The notes beneath the pieces were generated by a model. The model saw only the letters and a list, made by a program, of their open reading frames with translations, was not told the origin of the DNA and ran no database searches. DNA of 64,000 bases. It comes from Aliidongia dinghuensis (GTDB lineage: Bacteria; Pseudomonadota; Alphaproteobacteria; ATCC43930; CGMCC-115725). Below are positions 35,036-42,269 of this stretch, one piece after another; the first letter of the stretch is position 1, and the number at the start of each line of letters is the position of its first letter. The translations under genes and the position numbers were made by a program. The DNA lies in assembly GCF_014643535.1 (NCBI RefSeq), contig NZ_BMJQ01000022.1:38700-102699 (forward strand), written 5' to 3'.

Positions 35036-35521
35036 CTATCCGCGGTGCCCCATGCCGCCCATGGTCGCATGCCCCATTCCGCCATGGTGCATGAAATGCC
35101 CGTGCCCCCCATGGAAGCCATGATCGTGATGGTGGAACCGGTGGTCGAAGAATACGAAGCTGCCGCCGAAGAAGAACGGCGGGTCCCAGAACCACGGATC
35201 ATAGTAGTCTGAGTAGTAGTAGCCGGGATAATAGCCGGGCGCGTAAGCCGGATAGACCGCGGTATATTGGCTCGGATTTTCCGGCGAGCCCTCAGCAACG
35301 CGCCACGAGCCATCAGACTGAAGGCAGGCGCGGCCGACGATCTTCTGCTCCTTGCCGTCGATCGTCGCCTGGCCGGCATATTCCCGGCAGTTCGGATCGT
35401 CAGCCGCCACCTTGCTCTGGAAATCCGTCACGTTCGCATCGAGCAGCGGCGGCACCGGCGGCGCTTCCACGCAAGCGGAACAAAGCAAAGTCAGAGCTGC
35501 GGAACAGACGAGAGCGCGCAT
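35036..35521 (-). CDS. Lipoprotein with a Tyr/Phe/His/Gly-rich C-terminal tail
   Basis: A 161-residue exported protein. The signal peptide has a lipobox LCSAC with lipidated Cys17. The middle region (AADDPNCREYAGQATIDGKEQKIVGRACLQSDGSWRV) has two Cys in a surface-antigen-like motif. From about residue 90 the sequence is dominated by Tyr, Pro, Phe, then His and Gly (FFDHRFHHHDHGFHGGHGHFMHH). The His-rich tail might bind metal. I do not know a function. GGTGGG lies before the ATG. It converges on moaE. Confidence 0.75.
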   Translation of the reverse strand: MRALVCSAALTLLCSACVEAPPVPPLLDANVTDFQSKVAADDPNCREYAGQATIDGKEQKIVGRACLQSDGSWRVAEGSPENPSQYTAVYPAYAPGYYPGYYYSDYYDPWFWDPPFFFGGSFVFFDHRFHHHDHGFHGGHGHFMHHGGMGHATMGGMGHRG

Positions 35522-35785
35522 GACCCACCTGTGGACAAGCGGACGGTGGCGTCGCGCTGGAATCGCTGCAGACCCGCCAACATCCTACGCAAAAACAGAC
35601 TCTCCAGCCTCGGTGCCTATTCCCCGTGCCCGGCCGAGGCGCCTGCGCCCGGTTGACGCATCACGCGGCAGGGTGACAAGACGGCGGCCACTCGCTTTTG
35701 CCGGGTGAACAGGCGGCGTCGACGGTGTATCGTCGCACCGTCGCCGTGCCTACAATATATGGGAGCGGCCCCAGAGGAATGTTAG
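35522..35785. other. Intergenic region, nothing recognised
   Basis: 264 bases between the divergent lipoprotein gene and the small gene at 35786. Both promoters should be here; I see no convincing elements. Confidence 0.4.
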
Positions 35786-36004
35786 ATGAGTGCAACGCCG
35801 CCCTATACCCGCCGCCTGAGTGACAAGATCCTGATGGCGTTCCATCAGGCCTGCGAGCAGCACGCAGTCGAGGTGGCCGGGCTGCTGATCCAGGCCCTCG
35901 AGCTGGCGCTGACCAAGGAAGGCGGCCCCGGCAAGGTCGACAATCGCAAGGATCTGGAGGCGGTTTTTCAGGCGTTCGACAAGCTGAAGAGCGTCCAGCA
36001 ATAG
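35786..36004 (+). CDS. Small conserved hypothetical protein
   Basis: A 72-residue soluble protein starting MSATPPYTRRLSDKILMAFHQACEQ. It is predicted to be helical (VEVAGLLIQALELALTKEG and DLEAVFQAFDKLKSVQQ). No signal or membrane segment. AGAGGAA lies 7 bases before the ATG, which supports translation. Similar short helical proteins are frequent in Rhodospirillales, function unknown. It stands alone. Confidence 0.7.
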   Translation: MSATPPYTRRLSDKILMAFHQACEQHAVEVAGLLIQALELALTKEGGPGKVDNRKDLEAVFQAFDKLKSVQQ

Positions 36005-36069
36005 TCCGCCAGCAATAGTCCGGCCCCCAATCGTTCGGCCCCCAATCGTTCGACTGGCCCCGTCAGGTG

Positions 36070-36792
36070 TCAGTTCGGCGGGGCCGGCAGCTTGATCAGA
36101 TAGGTCGGCAGATGTTCGCGTGCCGCCAGCGCCTGGGCGGCGCCTTTGGCCGCCGTGGCCGAGCGGTAGGGCGGCGTCTGGACGAAGAACCAGCCGTTGG
36201 CAAAGCGCACCCGCGCAGGCTGGCCGTGGGCGGCCAGCGTATTCACCAGCAGATTGGCGTGATCCGACGATTGGAACGCCCCCAGCTGCACGACCCAGCG
36301 CACGCCGTGCGGCGACTCGATGGGCGCTGGCGCCGGTTTAGCGGCGGTCTTCGCGGCCATCTTCCGGGCCGGCTTGGGCTTCGGCGGAACCACCGCCGGC
36401 TGGACGCGCTCGCGCGGCTTGGTATCGTCGCCGGTCGCGATGGGCGGCGGCGGCCGTGTAGCCGCCTCCTGAACCACGGGCGGTGGCGCCGGTGCCGGCG
36501 CAGCGGCCGCCAGAGGGGCCGCTGGCGCGGCAGTCGTGGCCTCGGCAGACGCAGGCTCGTGTCGTGCGGGTTCGGGGGGTGCGGATTCTGCGAGCGTCGG
36601 GTCGCTGTCGGGCAGGCCGATCGATTCCGGCAGGATCGAGGCTGATGCCGGTGGCGGCGCCGGCGGGGCGGCCGACAGGCGGCCGATCAGCAGGCCGAGG
36701 CCGAGCCCGACGACAAGGATGCCGCAGCCCGCCAGAATCAGCGTGCGCCACTCCCCCGTCGAGAGCGTCCGGTCTTGCCCGAAACCCTGCAT
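36070..36792 (-). CDS. Membrane-anchored SPOR-domain protein
   Basis: A 240-residue protein: short cytoplasmic head, one membrane helix (LILAGCGILVVGLGLGLLIG), an Ala/Pro-rich linker of about 120 residues, and a C-terminal SPOR domain (GVRWVVQLGAFQSSDHANLLVNTLAAHGQPARVRFANGWFFVQTPPYRSATAAKGAAQAL). SPOR domains bind denuded glycan strands of peptidoglycan, usually at the division site. ATG 36792 has AAGAGGGG just upstream; the frame beyond it is not coding-like. Confidence 0.88.
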   Translation of the reverse strand: MQGFGQDRTLSTGEWRTLILAGCGILVVGLGLGLLIGRLSAAPPAPPPASASILPESIGLPDSDPTLAESAPPEPARHEPASAEATTAAPAAPLAAAAPAPAPPPVVQEAATRPPPPIATGDDTKPRERVQPAVVPPKPKPARKMAAKTAAKPAPAPIESPHGVRWVVQLGAFQSSDHANLLVNTLAAHGQPARVRFANGWFFVQTPPYRSATAAKGAAQALAAREHLPTYLIKLPAPPN

Positions 36793-37180
36793 TTCCCCTC
36801 TTCGTCCCCGAACTCGCCACCGCCAATCAGGCGCCCCAGGCACCGGCAAGCCCCACCGATGACAGTTTAATGCCACAGTCCATCGGGGTCGAGCGGGGCC
36901 GGCCGTTTTGCAAGGCCGGCCATGCTCGAAGCGGGTCAGAGCCGGGTCTGGCGCCCGTCGGCGAACCATTTGATGCCGGCAGCAAGGCCCGAATCGTCCG
37001 ATGCGCGGCAGACCACGGCCTTGGCGATCTCACCCAAGTCCTCGCCCAAGTCACCGACTCGGCCGAGCGGTCCCCGACCGGGCCGGCGGTTTTTTTCACG
37101 CCCGACTGCATCCGGGCCGATCGGCCGCGCGTAACAGCGGCGTCGAGGCAACGGCCTCGTCGGCTTTGGGAAACGAAACC
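36793..37180. other. Intergenic region upstream of the fasciclin gene
   Basis: 388 bases without a credible gene. GC-rich imperfect stems around 37060-37089 are followed by TTTTTTT at 37090-37096, giving a terminator-like or attenuator-like element about 85 bases before the fasciclin start. No plus-strand gene lies upstream that it could serve, so it may be part of the fasciclin leader. Confidence 0.45.
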
Positions 37181-37747
37181 ATGAAGATCATCCCCCTCAC
37201 CGCGCTCGCCCTCGTCGCCGCCACCGCTCTGGCCCTCCCGGCCGGTGCCGCGACCGAAGCAACCGTCATGGTCGGCGGCCAGCAGATGTTCCCGTCGAAG
37301 GACATCATCGACAATGCCGTGAACTCGGCCGACCACACGACGCTGGTTGCCGCGGTCCAGGCCGCCGGCCTGGTCGACGCGCTTAAAGGCAAGGGCCCGT
37401 TCACCGTGTTCGCGCCGACCAACGAGGCGTTCGCAGCCCTTCCGGCCGGCACGGTCGACACGCTGCTGAAGCCCGAGAACAAGGCCACGCTCACCAAGGT
37501 GCTGACCTATCACGTCGTCGCCGGCGACTATACGGGCGCCAAGCTGCGCTCCCTCATTCAGAAGAACCACGGCAGCACCACCCTGAAGACGCTGGCCGGC
37601 GGCGAGCTCACCATCATGATGAACGGCCCGGACAACATCGCCGTGCGCGACGAGAAGGGTGGGATCGCCGACGTCACGATCTCGGACGTCCATCAGTCGA
37701 ACGGCGTGATCCAGGTCATCGACAAGGTGCTGATGCCCGGCGCCTGA
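37181..37747 (+). CDS. Secreted fasciclin (FAS1) domain protein
   Basis: A 188-residue protein. The signal peptide is MKIIPLTALALVAATALALPAGA. One FAS1 domain follows: VNSADHTTLVAAVQAAGLVDAL, GPFTVFAPTNEAFAALP, LTYHVVAGDY and NGVIQVIDKVLMP. FAS1 domains mediate adhesion, and single-domain forms are common in alphaproteobacteria next to an ECF sigma and anti-sigma pair, as here. It is followed by a GC hairpin (37766-37794) and then the sigma factor gene. Confidence 0.92.
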   Translation: MKIIPLTALALVAATALALPAGAATEATVMVGGQQMFPSKDIIDNAVNSADHTTLVAAVQAAGLVDALKGKGPFTVFAPTNEAFAALPAGTVDTLLKPENKATLTKVLTYHVVAGDYTGAKLRSLIQKNHGSTTLKTLAGGELTIMMNGPDNIAVRDEKGGIADVTISDVHQSNGVIQVIDKVLMPGA

Positions 37748-37765
37748 GGCAGCCACGCCAGGAAA

Positions 37766-37794
37766 GGCGGGCCGCGATGCACGGGCGGCCCGCC
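37766..37794 (+). terminator. Hairpin after the fasciclin gene
   Basis: GGCGGGCCGC (37766-37775) and GCGGCCCGCC (37785-37794) form a perfect 10-bp stem with a 9-base loop. No T-run follows. It may end or attenuate the fasciclin transcript before the sigma factor gene. Confidence 0.5.
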
Positions 37795-37901
37795 ACCCGG
37801 CCCTATCCATTTACCGCATGATGCTGGACTTCGCGTCGGCCCGCGCGATCATGGATCGACCGCCTGCCCGTGACCGCTCCCCATGCTGCCGCGAGGATGT
37901 T

Positions 37902-38450
37902 TTGCCTGACCCGATGGCGTCCCCGCCCCTGGACTTGCTGCTCGCCCGCTGCGCCGATGGCGACAAGGCGGCGTTCCGGCGGCTCTATGACCTTTCCGCT
38001 CCTCAGCTCTATGCCGTGGCGCTGCGCCTTACGCGGCAGCAGAGCCTCGCGGCCGACGCGGTGCACGACGCCTTGCTGCAGGTCTGGCAACGGGCTGGCC
38101 GCTTCGATCCGGCGCGCGGCAGCGCCGAGACCTGGCTCATCAGCCTCGTGCGCTATCGCGCGCTCGACCTCATCCGCCGGCGTGGCCGGGAAATCACGGG
38201 AGAGGAGTTGCCTGAGCGCATCGACGAGGCGCCGGACCCGCTGGACCAGCTGACCGAACGGCGCGAGGGCGTGGCGCTGCGTCGTTGTCTCGACCGGCTC
38301 GAGATCGACAAGCGGCGATTGGTCACCATGGCATTTCTGGACGGGCTGACCCACGCTGAACTGGCCGAGCGGCTCAAGACTCCGCTCGGCACCGTCAAAT
38401 CCTGGATCCGCCGTGGGCTCCAGGATCTGCGCAGGTGTCTCGAAGCATGA
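37902..38450 (+). CDS. ECF (sigma-70 family) RNA polymerase sigma factor
   Basis: A protein of about 182 residues. Region 2 (FRRLYDLSAPQLYAVALRLTRQ, ADAVHDALLQVWQRAGRFDP, AETWLISLVRYRALDLIRRRGRE) and region 4 (HAELAERLKTPLGTVKSWIRRGLQDLRRCL) are both clear. It is of the type paired with RskA-like anti-sigma factors. The start is uncertain: TTG 37902 has GAGG at a good distance, while the in-frame ATG at 37914 has no ribosome site. Its stop overlaps the anti-sigma start (ATGA), so the two are coupled. Confidence 0.9.
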   Translation: MPDPMASPPLDLLLARCADGDKAAFRRLYDLSAPQLYAVALRLTRQQSLAADAVHDALLQVWQRAGRFDPARGSAETWLISLVRYRALDLIRRRGREITGEELPERIDEAPDPLDQLTERREGVALRRCLDRLEIDKRRLVTMAFLDGLTHAELAERLKTPLGTVKSWIRRGLQDLRRCLEA

Positions 38451-39148
38451 GCGACGAGCCGGACGATATGGACACGCGCGCGGCCGAATATGTGCTGGGC
38501 CTGCTGTCGCCTGACGAGACCGCGGCGGTCCAGCGCGCGCTCGAGCTGAGCCCGGCGCTGGCCGAGGCCGTGGCGCGCTGGGAGGCGCTGCTCACGCCGC
38601 TCGCCGCCGCCCTGCCGCCGGAGCCGCCGCCGGCCGCCCTCTGGGATCGTATCGCCGCCGGTCTCGACGCGAACGCCCCGCCCGGCACCGAGATCGTGCC
38701 ACTGCGGCCGCGGCGCCTGCTCCAATCGACCGGCTTCTGGCGGGCGACCACCGCCCTTGCCGCAGCGCTGGCCGCGAGCCTCGCCATCGTCGTGATCCGC
38801 ACGCCGGCGCCGACCGTGCATTACGTGGCGGCGATCGCACCGACCCAGGGGCCGGCCGCGACCTGGCTCGCCGAGACGCGGGCCGACGGCGCGCTCGTCG
38901 TGACCGCGGTTGGGCGCGCCGACCGCTCGTCGGGCAAGGACCTCGAGCTCTGGGCGCTCGCCAAGGGGGCGCAGAAGCCGGTTTCGCTCGGCGTGCTGCC
39001 AGCGTCCGGCGCCTATGTGGTCGCCGCGGCCGACCTGCCGCGCGACCAGCTGCAGCTGATGGTCAGCCTGGAGCCGGCCGGCGGCTCGCCGACCGGCCAG
39101 CCGACCGGCCCGGTGCTCTATGCCGGCGCGCTGACCAGGACCGAATGA
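38447..39148 (+). CDS. Anti-sigma factor, RskA/anti-sigma-K type
   Basis: A 233-residue membrane protein. The N-terminal cytoplasmic part has the anti-sigma helices (DTRAAEYVLGLLSPDETAAVQRALE). One membrane helix at about 104-123 (ATTALAAALAASLAIVVI). The periplasmic C-terminus is an RskA domain (LELWALAKGAQKPVSLGVLPASG). It would hold the ECF factor inactive at the membrane until a periplasmic signal releases it. It overlaps the sigma gene by four bases. Confidence 0.9.
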   Translation: MSDEPDDMDTRAAEYVLGLLSPDETAAVQRALELSPALAEAVARWEALLTPLAAALPPEPPPAALWDRIAAGLDANAPPGTEIVPLRPRRLLQSTGFWRATTALAAALAASLAIVVIRTPAPTVHYVAAIAPTQGPAATWLAETRADGALVVTAVGRADRSSGKDLELWALAKGAQKPVSLGVLPASGAYVVAAADLPRDQLQLMVSLEPAGGSPTGQPTGPVLYAGALTRTE

Positions 39149-39154
39149 CGGCCG

Positions 39155-40081
39155 TTACCGCGACCGCCAGCGCGCCCACGCCGGCGTGCCGGCGAATTGC
39201 TCGGCCAGGAAATCGACGAACACGCGCGCCTTGGGCGGGATCAGCCGCCGGGTCGGCTGGATCGCATAGATGGCGCTCGGCGCCGGTGCCCAGTCGTCGA
39301 GCACCGGCACGAGCGCACCGCGTGCGAGCGCCTCATGAGCCAGGAACTCGGGCGTGAGCACGATGCCATGCCCGGCAAGCGCCGCCAGATAGATTGTCTC
39401 GCCGCTGTCGGCGCGGAGACGGCCTGCGACCGGGACGGCCGCCGTCGTCCCGTCGGCATGGGTGAGATGCCAGACGTCGACCGCACTGTGCGGCGTGTAG
39501 TGCAGGCACTCGTGCCGCTCCAGGTCAGCCGGCGCGGCCGGCGTGCCATGCCGGGCGAGATAGGCGGGCGCCGCGCACAACAGGCGCCGGTTGGGCGCCA
39601 GCCGCCGCGCGATCAGGCCTGAATCTGCGAGATCGGCGATGCGGACCGCCACGTCGATCTGGTGATGCACCAGGTCGACCATGGCATCGCTCAAGCCCAC
39701 ATCGAGCTTCAAGTCCGGATAGCGCTCGAGGAAGGCCGGCAGCAGCGGCGCCACGTGCAGCCGGCCGAACGCGACCGGCAGGCTGACGCGGAGCAGGCCG
39801 CGCGGCCGGGCGTCGTTCAGCATGGCGACGGTGAGATCAGCCTCCTCAAGTGCCGCCAGCACGCTCTCGCATCGTTCCAGATAGGCAATGCCGGCCTCGG
39901 TCAGTGCCACACGCCGCGTCGTGCGCGTGAGCAGCCGCGCGCCCACCTGCTCCTCCAGCCGCCGGATGCGCCGGCTGACCGTGGCGCCGTTGACGCCGAG
40001 CGCGCGCGCCGCCGCCGCGAAGTTCAGGCGACGCGCCACGGCGACGAAGGCAGCCACGCTGCCGAACCGGTCCTCATCCAT
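39155..40081 (-). CDS. LysR-family transcriptional regulator
   Basis: A 308-residue regulator. Winged HTH at the N-terminus (RFGSVAAFVAVARRLNFAAAARALGVNGATVSRRIRRLEEQVG) and a C-terminal substrate-binding-like domain. ATG 40081 is used; an in-frame TTG at 40096 is possible. It is divergent from the DUF4865 gene, its likely target, since LysR regulators often control the divergent neighbour. Confidence 0.9.
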   Translation of the reverse strand: MDEDRFGSVAAFVAVARRLNFAAAARALGVNGATVSRRIRRLEEQVGARLLTRTTRRVALTEAGIAYLERCESVLAALEEADLTVAMLNDARPRGLLRVSLPVAFGRLHVAPLLPAFLERYPDLKLDVGLSDAMVDLVHHQIDVAVRIADLADSGLIARRLAPNRRLLCAAPAYLARHGTPAAPADLERHECLHYTPHSAVDVWHLTHADGTTAAVPVAGRLRADSGETIYLAALAGHGIVLTPEFLAHEALARGALVPVLDDWAPAPSAIYAIQPTRRLIPPKARVFVDFLAEQFAGTPAWARWRSR

Positions 40082-40185
40082 GATTGGTTCGATCAATGCA
40101 ATAGTCTGCTGATCTGATCGCCATTCTGCTGCGCCAAGTCAACGCCACATCCACCGGGCATCCCCTCGTGAAGGAGAAACCGACG

Positions 40186-40794
40186 ATGTTCGCGATGCAG
40201 TACGAGATCACGTTGCCGGCCGACTACGACATGGCAATCATTCGGCGCCGGGTCGCCGAGCGCGGCCACCTGCTGGACGATTTCGCCGGCCTCGGCCTCA
40301 AGACCTATCTGATCTGTGAGCGCGGCAAGGCCGGGTCGGAGGTCAACCAGTACGCGCCGTTCTATCTCTGGCCGCGGGTCGAGAGCCTCTGGCCGTTCGT
40401 CGCCGGGCCGGGCTTCAAGGGCCTGACCGAGTCCTTCGGCTGGGTCGCGATCCGCTCCTGGGCGGGGCTCGACATCGCGATCCGGCCGGACTTCGCCGCC
40501 GATGCCGTCGCCGGTGCCACGCGCCAACGGCTGCCCGTGGCGCCGGGCACGGATCTCGCGACCCTGCGCCGCACCGAGGCCGAACGGCAGGACTCCCTGG
40601 TCGCCCGCCCGGACGGCCCGCTGCTGCATGCGACCGCTCTCGACCTCGAACGCTGGGAGCTGCTGCGCTTCGCGCTCTGGCGCGCGGCCGCGGAGCCGCC
40701 CGATGGCCCGGTTCAGCGCTATCAGGTGCTGCATCTGTCGTGCCCGGACATGGCGCACCTGAAGGGCTCGACGGCGCCGTTCCCGCGAGGCTAG
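40186..40794 (+). CDS. DUF4865-family protein
   Basis: A 202-residue soluble protein starting MFAMQYEITLPADYDMAIIRRRV. The pattern GLGLKTYLICERG, YAPFYLWPRVESLWPFVAGPGFKGLTESFGW is that of DUF4865 proteins, which may resemble dimeric ferredoxin-like oxygenases. AAGGAG lies before the start. Next to a divergent LysR gene, as is usual for this family. Role unknown. Confidence 0.82.
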   Translation: MFAMQYEITLPADYDMAIIRRRVAERGHLLDDFAGLGLKTYLICERGKAGSEVNQYAPFYLWPRVESLWPFVAGPGFKGLTESFGWVAIRSWAGLDIAIRPDFAADAVAGATRQRLPVAPGTDLATLRRTEAERQDSLVARPDGPLLHATALDLERWELLRFALWRAAAEPPDGPVQRYQVLHLSCPDMAHLKGSTAPFPRG

Positions 40795-40910
40795 ACGCCA
40801 GTCAGCAGGATACCGACGGCGGTGGTTATTTCGGCATGATGCTGGGCGAGCGACGCAATCTCGGCGCCCAGCTCCGTCACCCGCACGGCAGCAATATGGT
40901 TGGCCATCAT
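40791..40910 (-). CDS. Possible 39-residue small protein after the ABC1 kinase gene
   Basis: A short frame, MMANHIAAVRVTELGAEIASLAQHHAEITTAVGILLTGV in pieces MMANHIAAVRVTEL and GAEIASLAQHHAEI, starts 14 bases after the ABC1 kinase stop with AGG in front. It is predicted to be helical. Its TAG shares bases with the stop of the converging DUF4865 gene. There is no other support, and it could be chance. Confidence 0.25.
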   Translation of the reverse strand: MMANHIAAVRVTELGAEIASLAQHHAEITTAVGILLTGV

Positions 40911-40924
40911 CCAGCCTGTCGGCG

Positions 40925-42265
40925 CTACTCCGGCCGCGGCACGCCGATTTCGTCGAGGAGCGCGTTCTGCCGGGCCTCGAGTGCCGTGAGGTCGAAGCCG
41001 CGGATGAGATCGTGGAACAGTTCGTGCCAGTTGAGGTCGGCCTTGAGGCGCATGAACACGGCGCCGAGGCCGATCGCGGCGCGATCCATGAACACGAACT
41101 CACGCGGCGGCGTGACACCGCCCAGACGCTTCAGGTCGCGATGCACCTTCTCGGCCACCTCGCGGCCGAACTCGCCGGTCGGCGATTCCTGGATCCGGCG
41201 TGCGCGGTTCTCCAGGAGCGGCGCATAGAGGAAGCGGGCCCAGAGATTGAGCGTGTCGATGACCTCGCGGGACAGATTGCGGAAGCCCCAGGTCTCGTAG
41301 GCATGGATGGCAAGCGCCTCGTCGTCGCGCGCCAAGGCCCAATAGAGATCGATGACGCCGCCGACGAAGCGCGCGGGGAACACCCGGATGCAGCCGAAAT
41401 CGAGCAAGTTCAGCGTCTGGTCCGGCCGGACCGCGTAATTGCCGAGATGCGGGTCGCCGTGGATCACGCCATAGCCGTAGAACGGCCGGTACCAGGCGCG
41501 GAACATGTTCATGGCGATGGCGTTGCGCGCCTCCTGCGGCGCCTGCACGGCGCTCAGGATCGGCTCGCCCTCGAGCCAGGTCATGGTGAGCAGCCGGGCG
41601 GTCGAGAGTTCCGGCACGACCTCTGGCACATGGACGCCCGCCTCGCCCGCCAGCATGTGGCGATAGAGCCGGATGTGCTTCGCCTCGCGCACGTAGTCCA
41701 GTTCCTCGCGCAGCCGCGCCGCCAGCTCGGCATGGATCTCGCCCGTGTCGATGGCACCGTCGTAGTGGCCGTAGATCGAGAAGATCAGCTTCAGCTGCTT
41801 CAGGTCCGCCTCGACCGCCGACGACATGTCGGGATATTGCAGCTTGCACGCCAAGCGCCGGCCGGCCTTGTCCGTCGCGCGATGGACCTGGCCCAGCGAC
41901 GCCGCCCGCGCCGCCTCCTTCTCGAACGAGCCGAGCTTCGCCTGCCAGTCGGGCCCGAGCTCGCTTGCCATGCGGCGCTTGACGAACGGCCAGCCCATGG
42001 CCGGCGCGTTCGCCTGCAACTGCGACAGTTCCTGGGCATATTCCCGGGGCAACGCGTCCGGGATGGTCGACAGGATCTGCGCCACCTTCATGAGCGGGCC
42101 CTTGAGCCCGCCCAAGGCGCGCGTCAGCTCGGCCGCATGCCGGCCGCGGTCGAGGTCGATGCCGAGGTAGCGCTCGCCGGCGAGCCGGGCCGCGAGGCCG
42201 CCGACTGCGGTCGAGACCTGGGCATAGCGCTTGACCCGGCCGCCCAGCGAGTTCTGGTCCGACAT
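40925..42265 (-). CDS. ABC1/AarF/UbiB-family protein kinase-like ATPase
   Basis: A 446-residue protein of the ABC1 atypical kinase family. The KxGQ-type motif region is LKGPLMKVAQILSTIPDALP, the Ala-rich loop is ARAASLGQVHRA, the lysine is in LACKLQYPD, the catalytic loop is VIHGDPHLGNYAV and the metal motif is LLDFGCIRV. Relatives act in ubiquinone synthesis or lipid metabolism. ATG 42265 starts MSDQNSLGGR; it lies 4 bases after the peptidase stop, so both genes form an operon. Confidence 0.9.
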   Translation of the reverse strand: MSDQNSLGGRVKRYAQVSTAVGGLAARLAGERYLGIDLDRGRHAAELTRALGGLKGPLMKVAQILSTIPDALPREYAQELSQLQANAPAMGWPFVKRRMASELGPDWQAKLGSFEKEAARAASLGQVHRATDKAGRRLACKLQYPDMSSAVEADLKQLKLIFSIYGHYDGAIDTGEIHAELAARLREELDYVREAKHIRLYRHMLAGEAGVHVPEVVPELSTARLLTMTWLEGEPILSAVQAPQEARNAIAMNMFRAWYRPFYGYGVIHGDPHLGNYAVRPDQTLNLLDFGCIRVFPARFVGGVIDLYWALARDDEALAIHAYETWGFRNLSREVIDTLNLWARFLYAPLLENRARRIQESPTGEFGREVAEKVHRDLKRLGGVTPPREFVFMDRAAIGLGAVFMRLKADLNWHELFHDLIRGFDLTALEARQNALLDEIGVPRPE

Positions 42266-42269
42266 GGGA

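Noticed and set aside
35750..36001. 83-residue minus-strand frame
   Set aside because: Opposite the small gene at 35786, which has a good ribosome site; the minus-strand frame has none.
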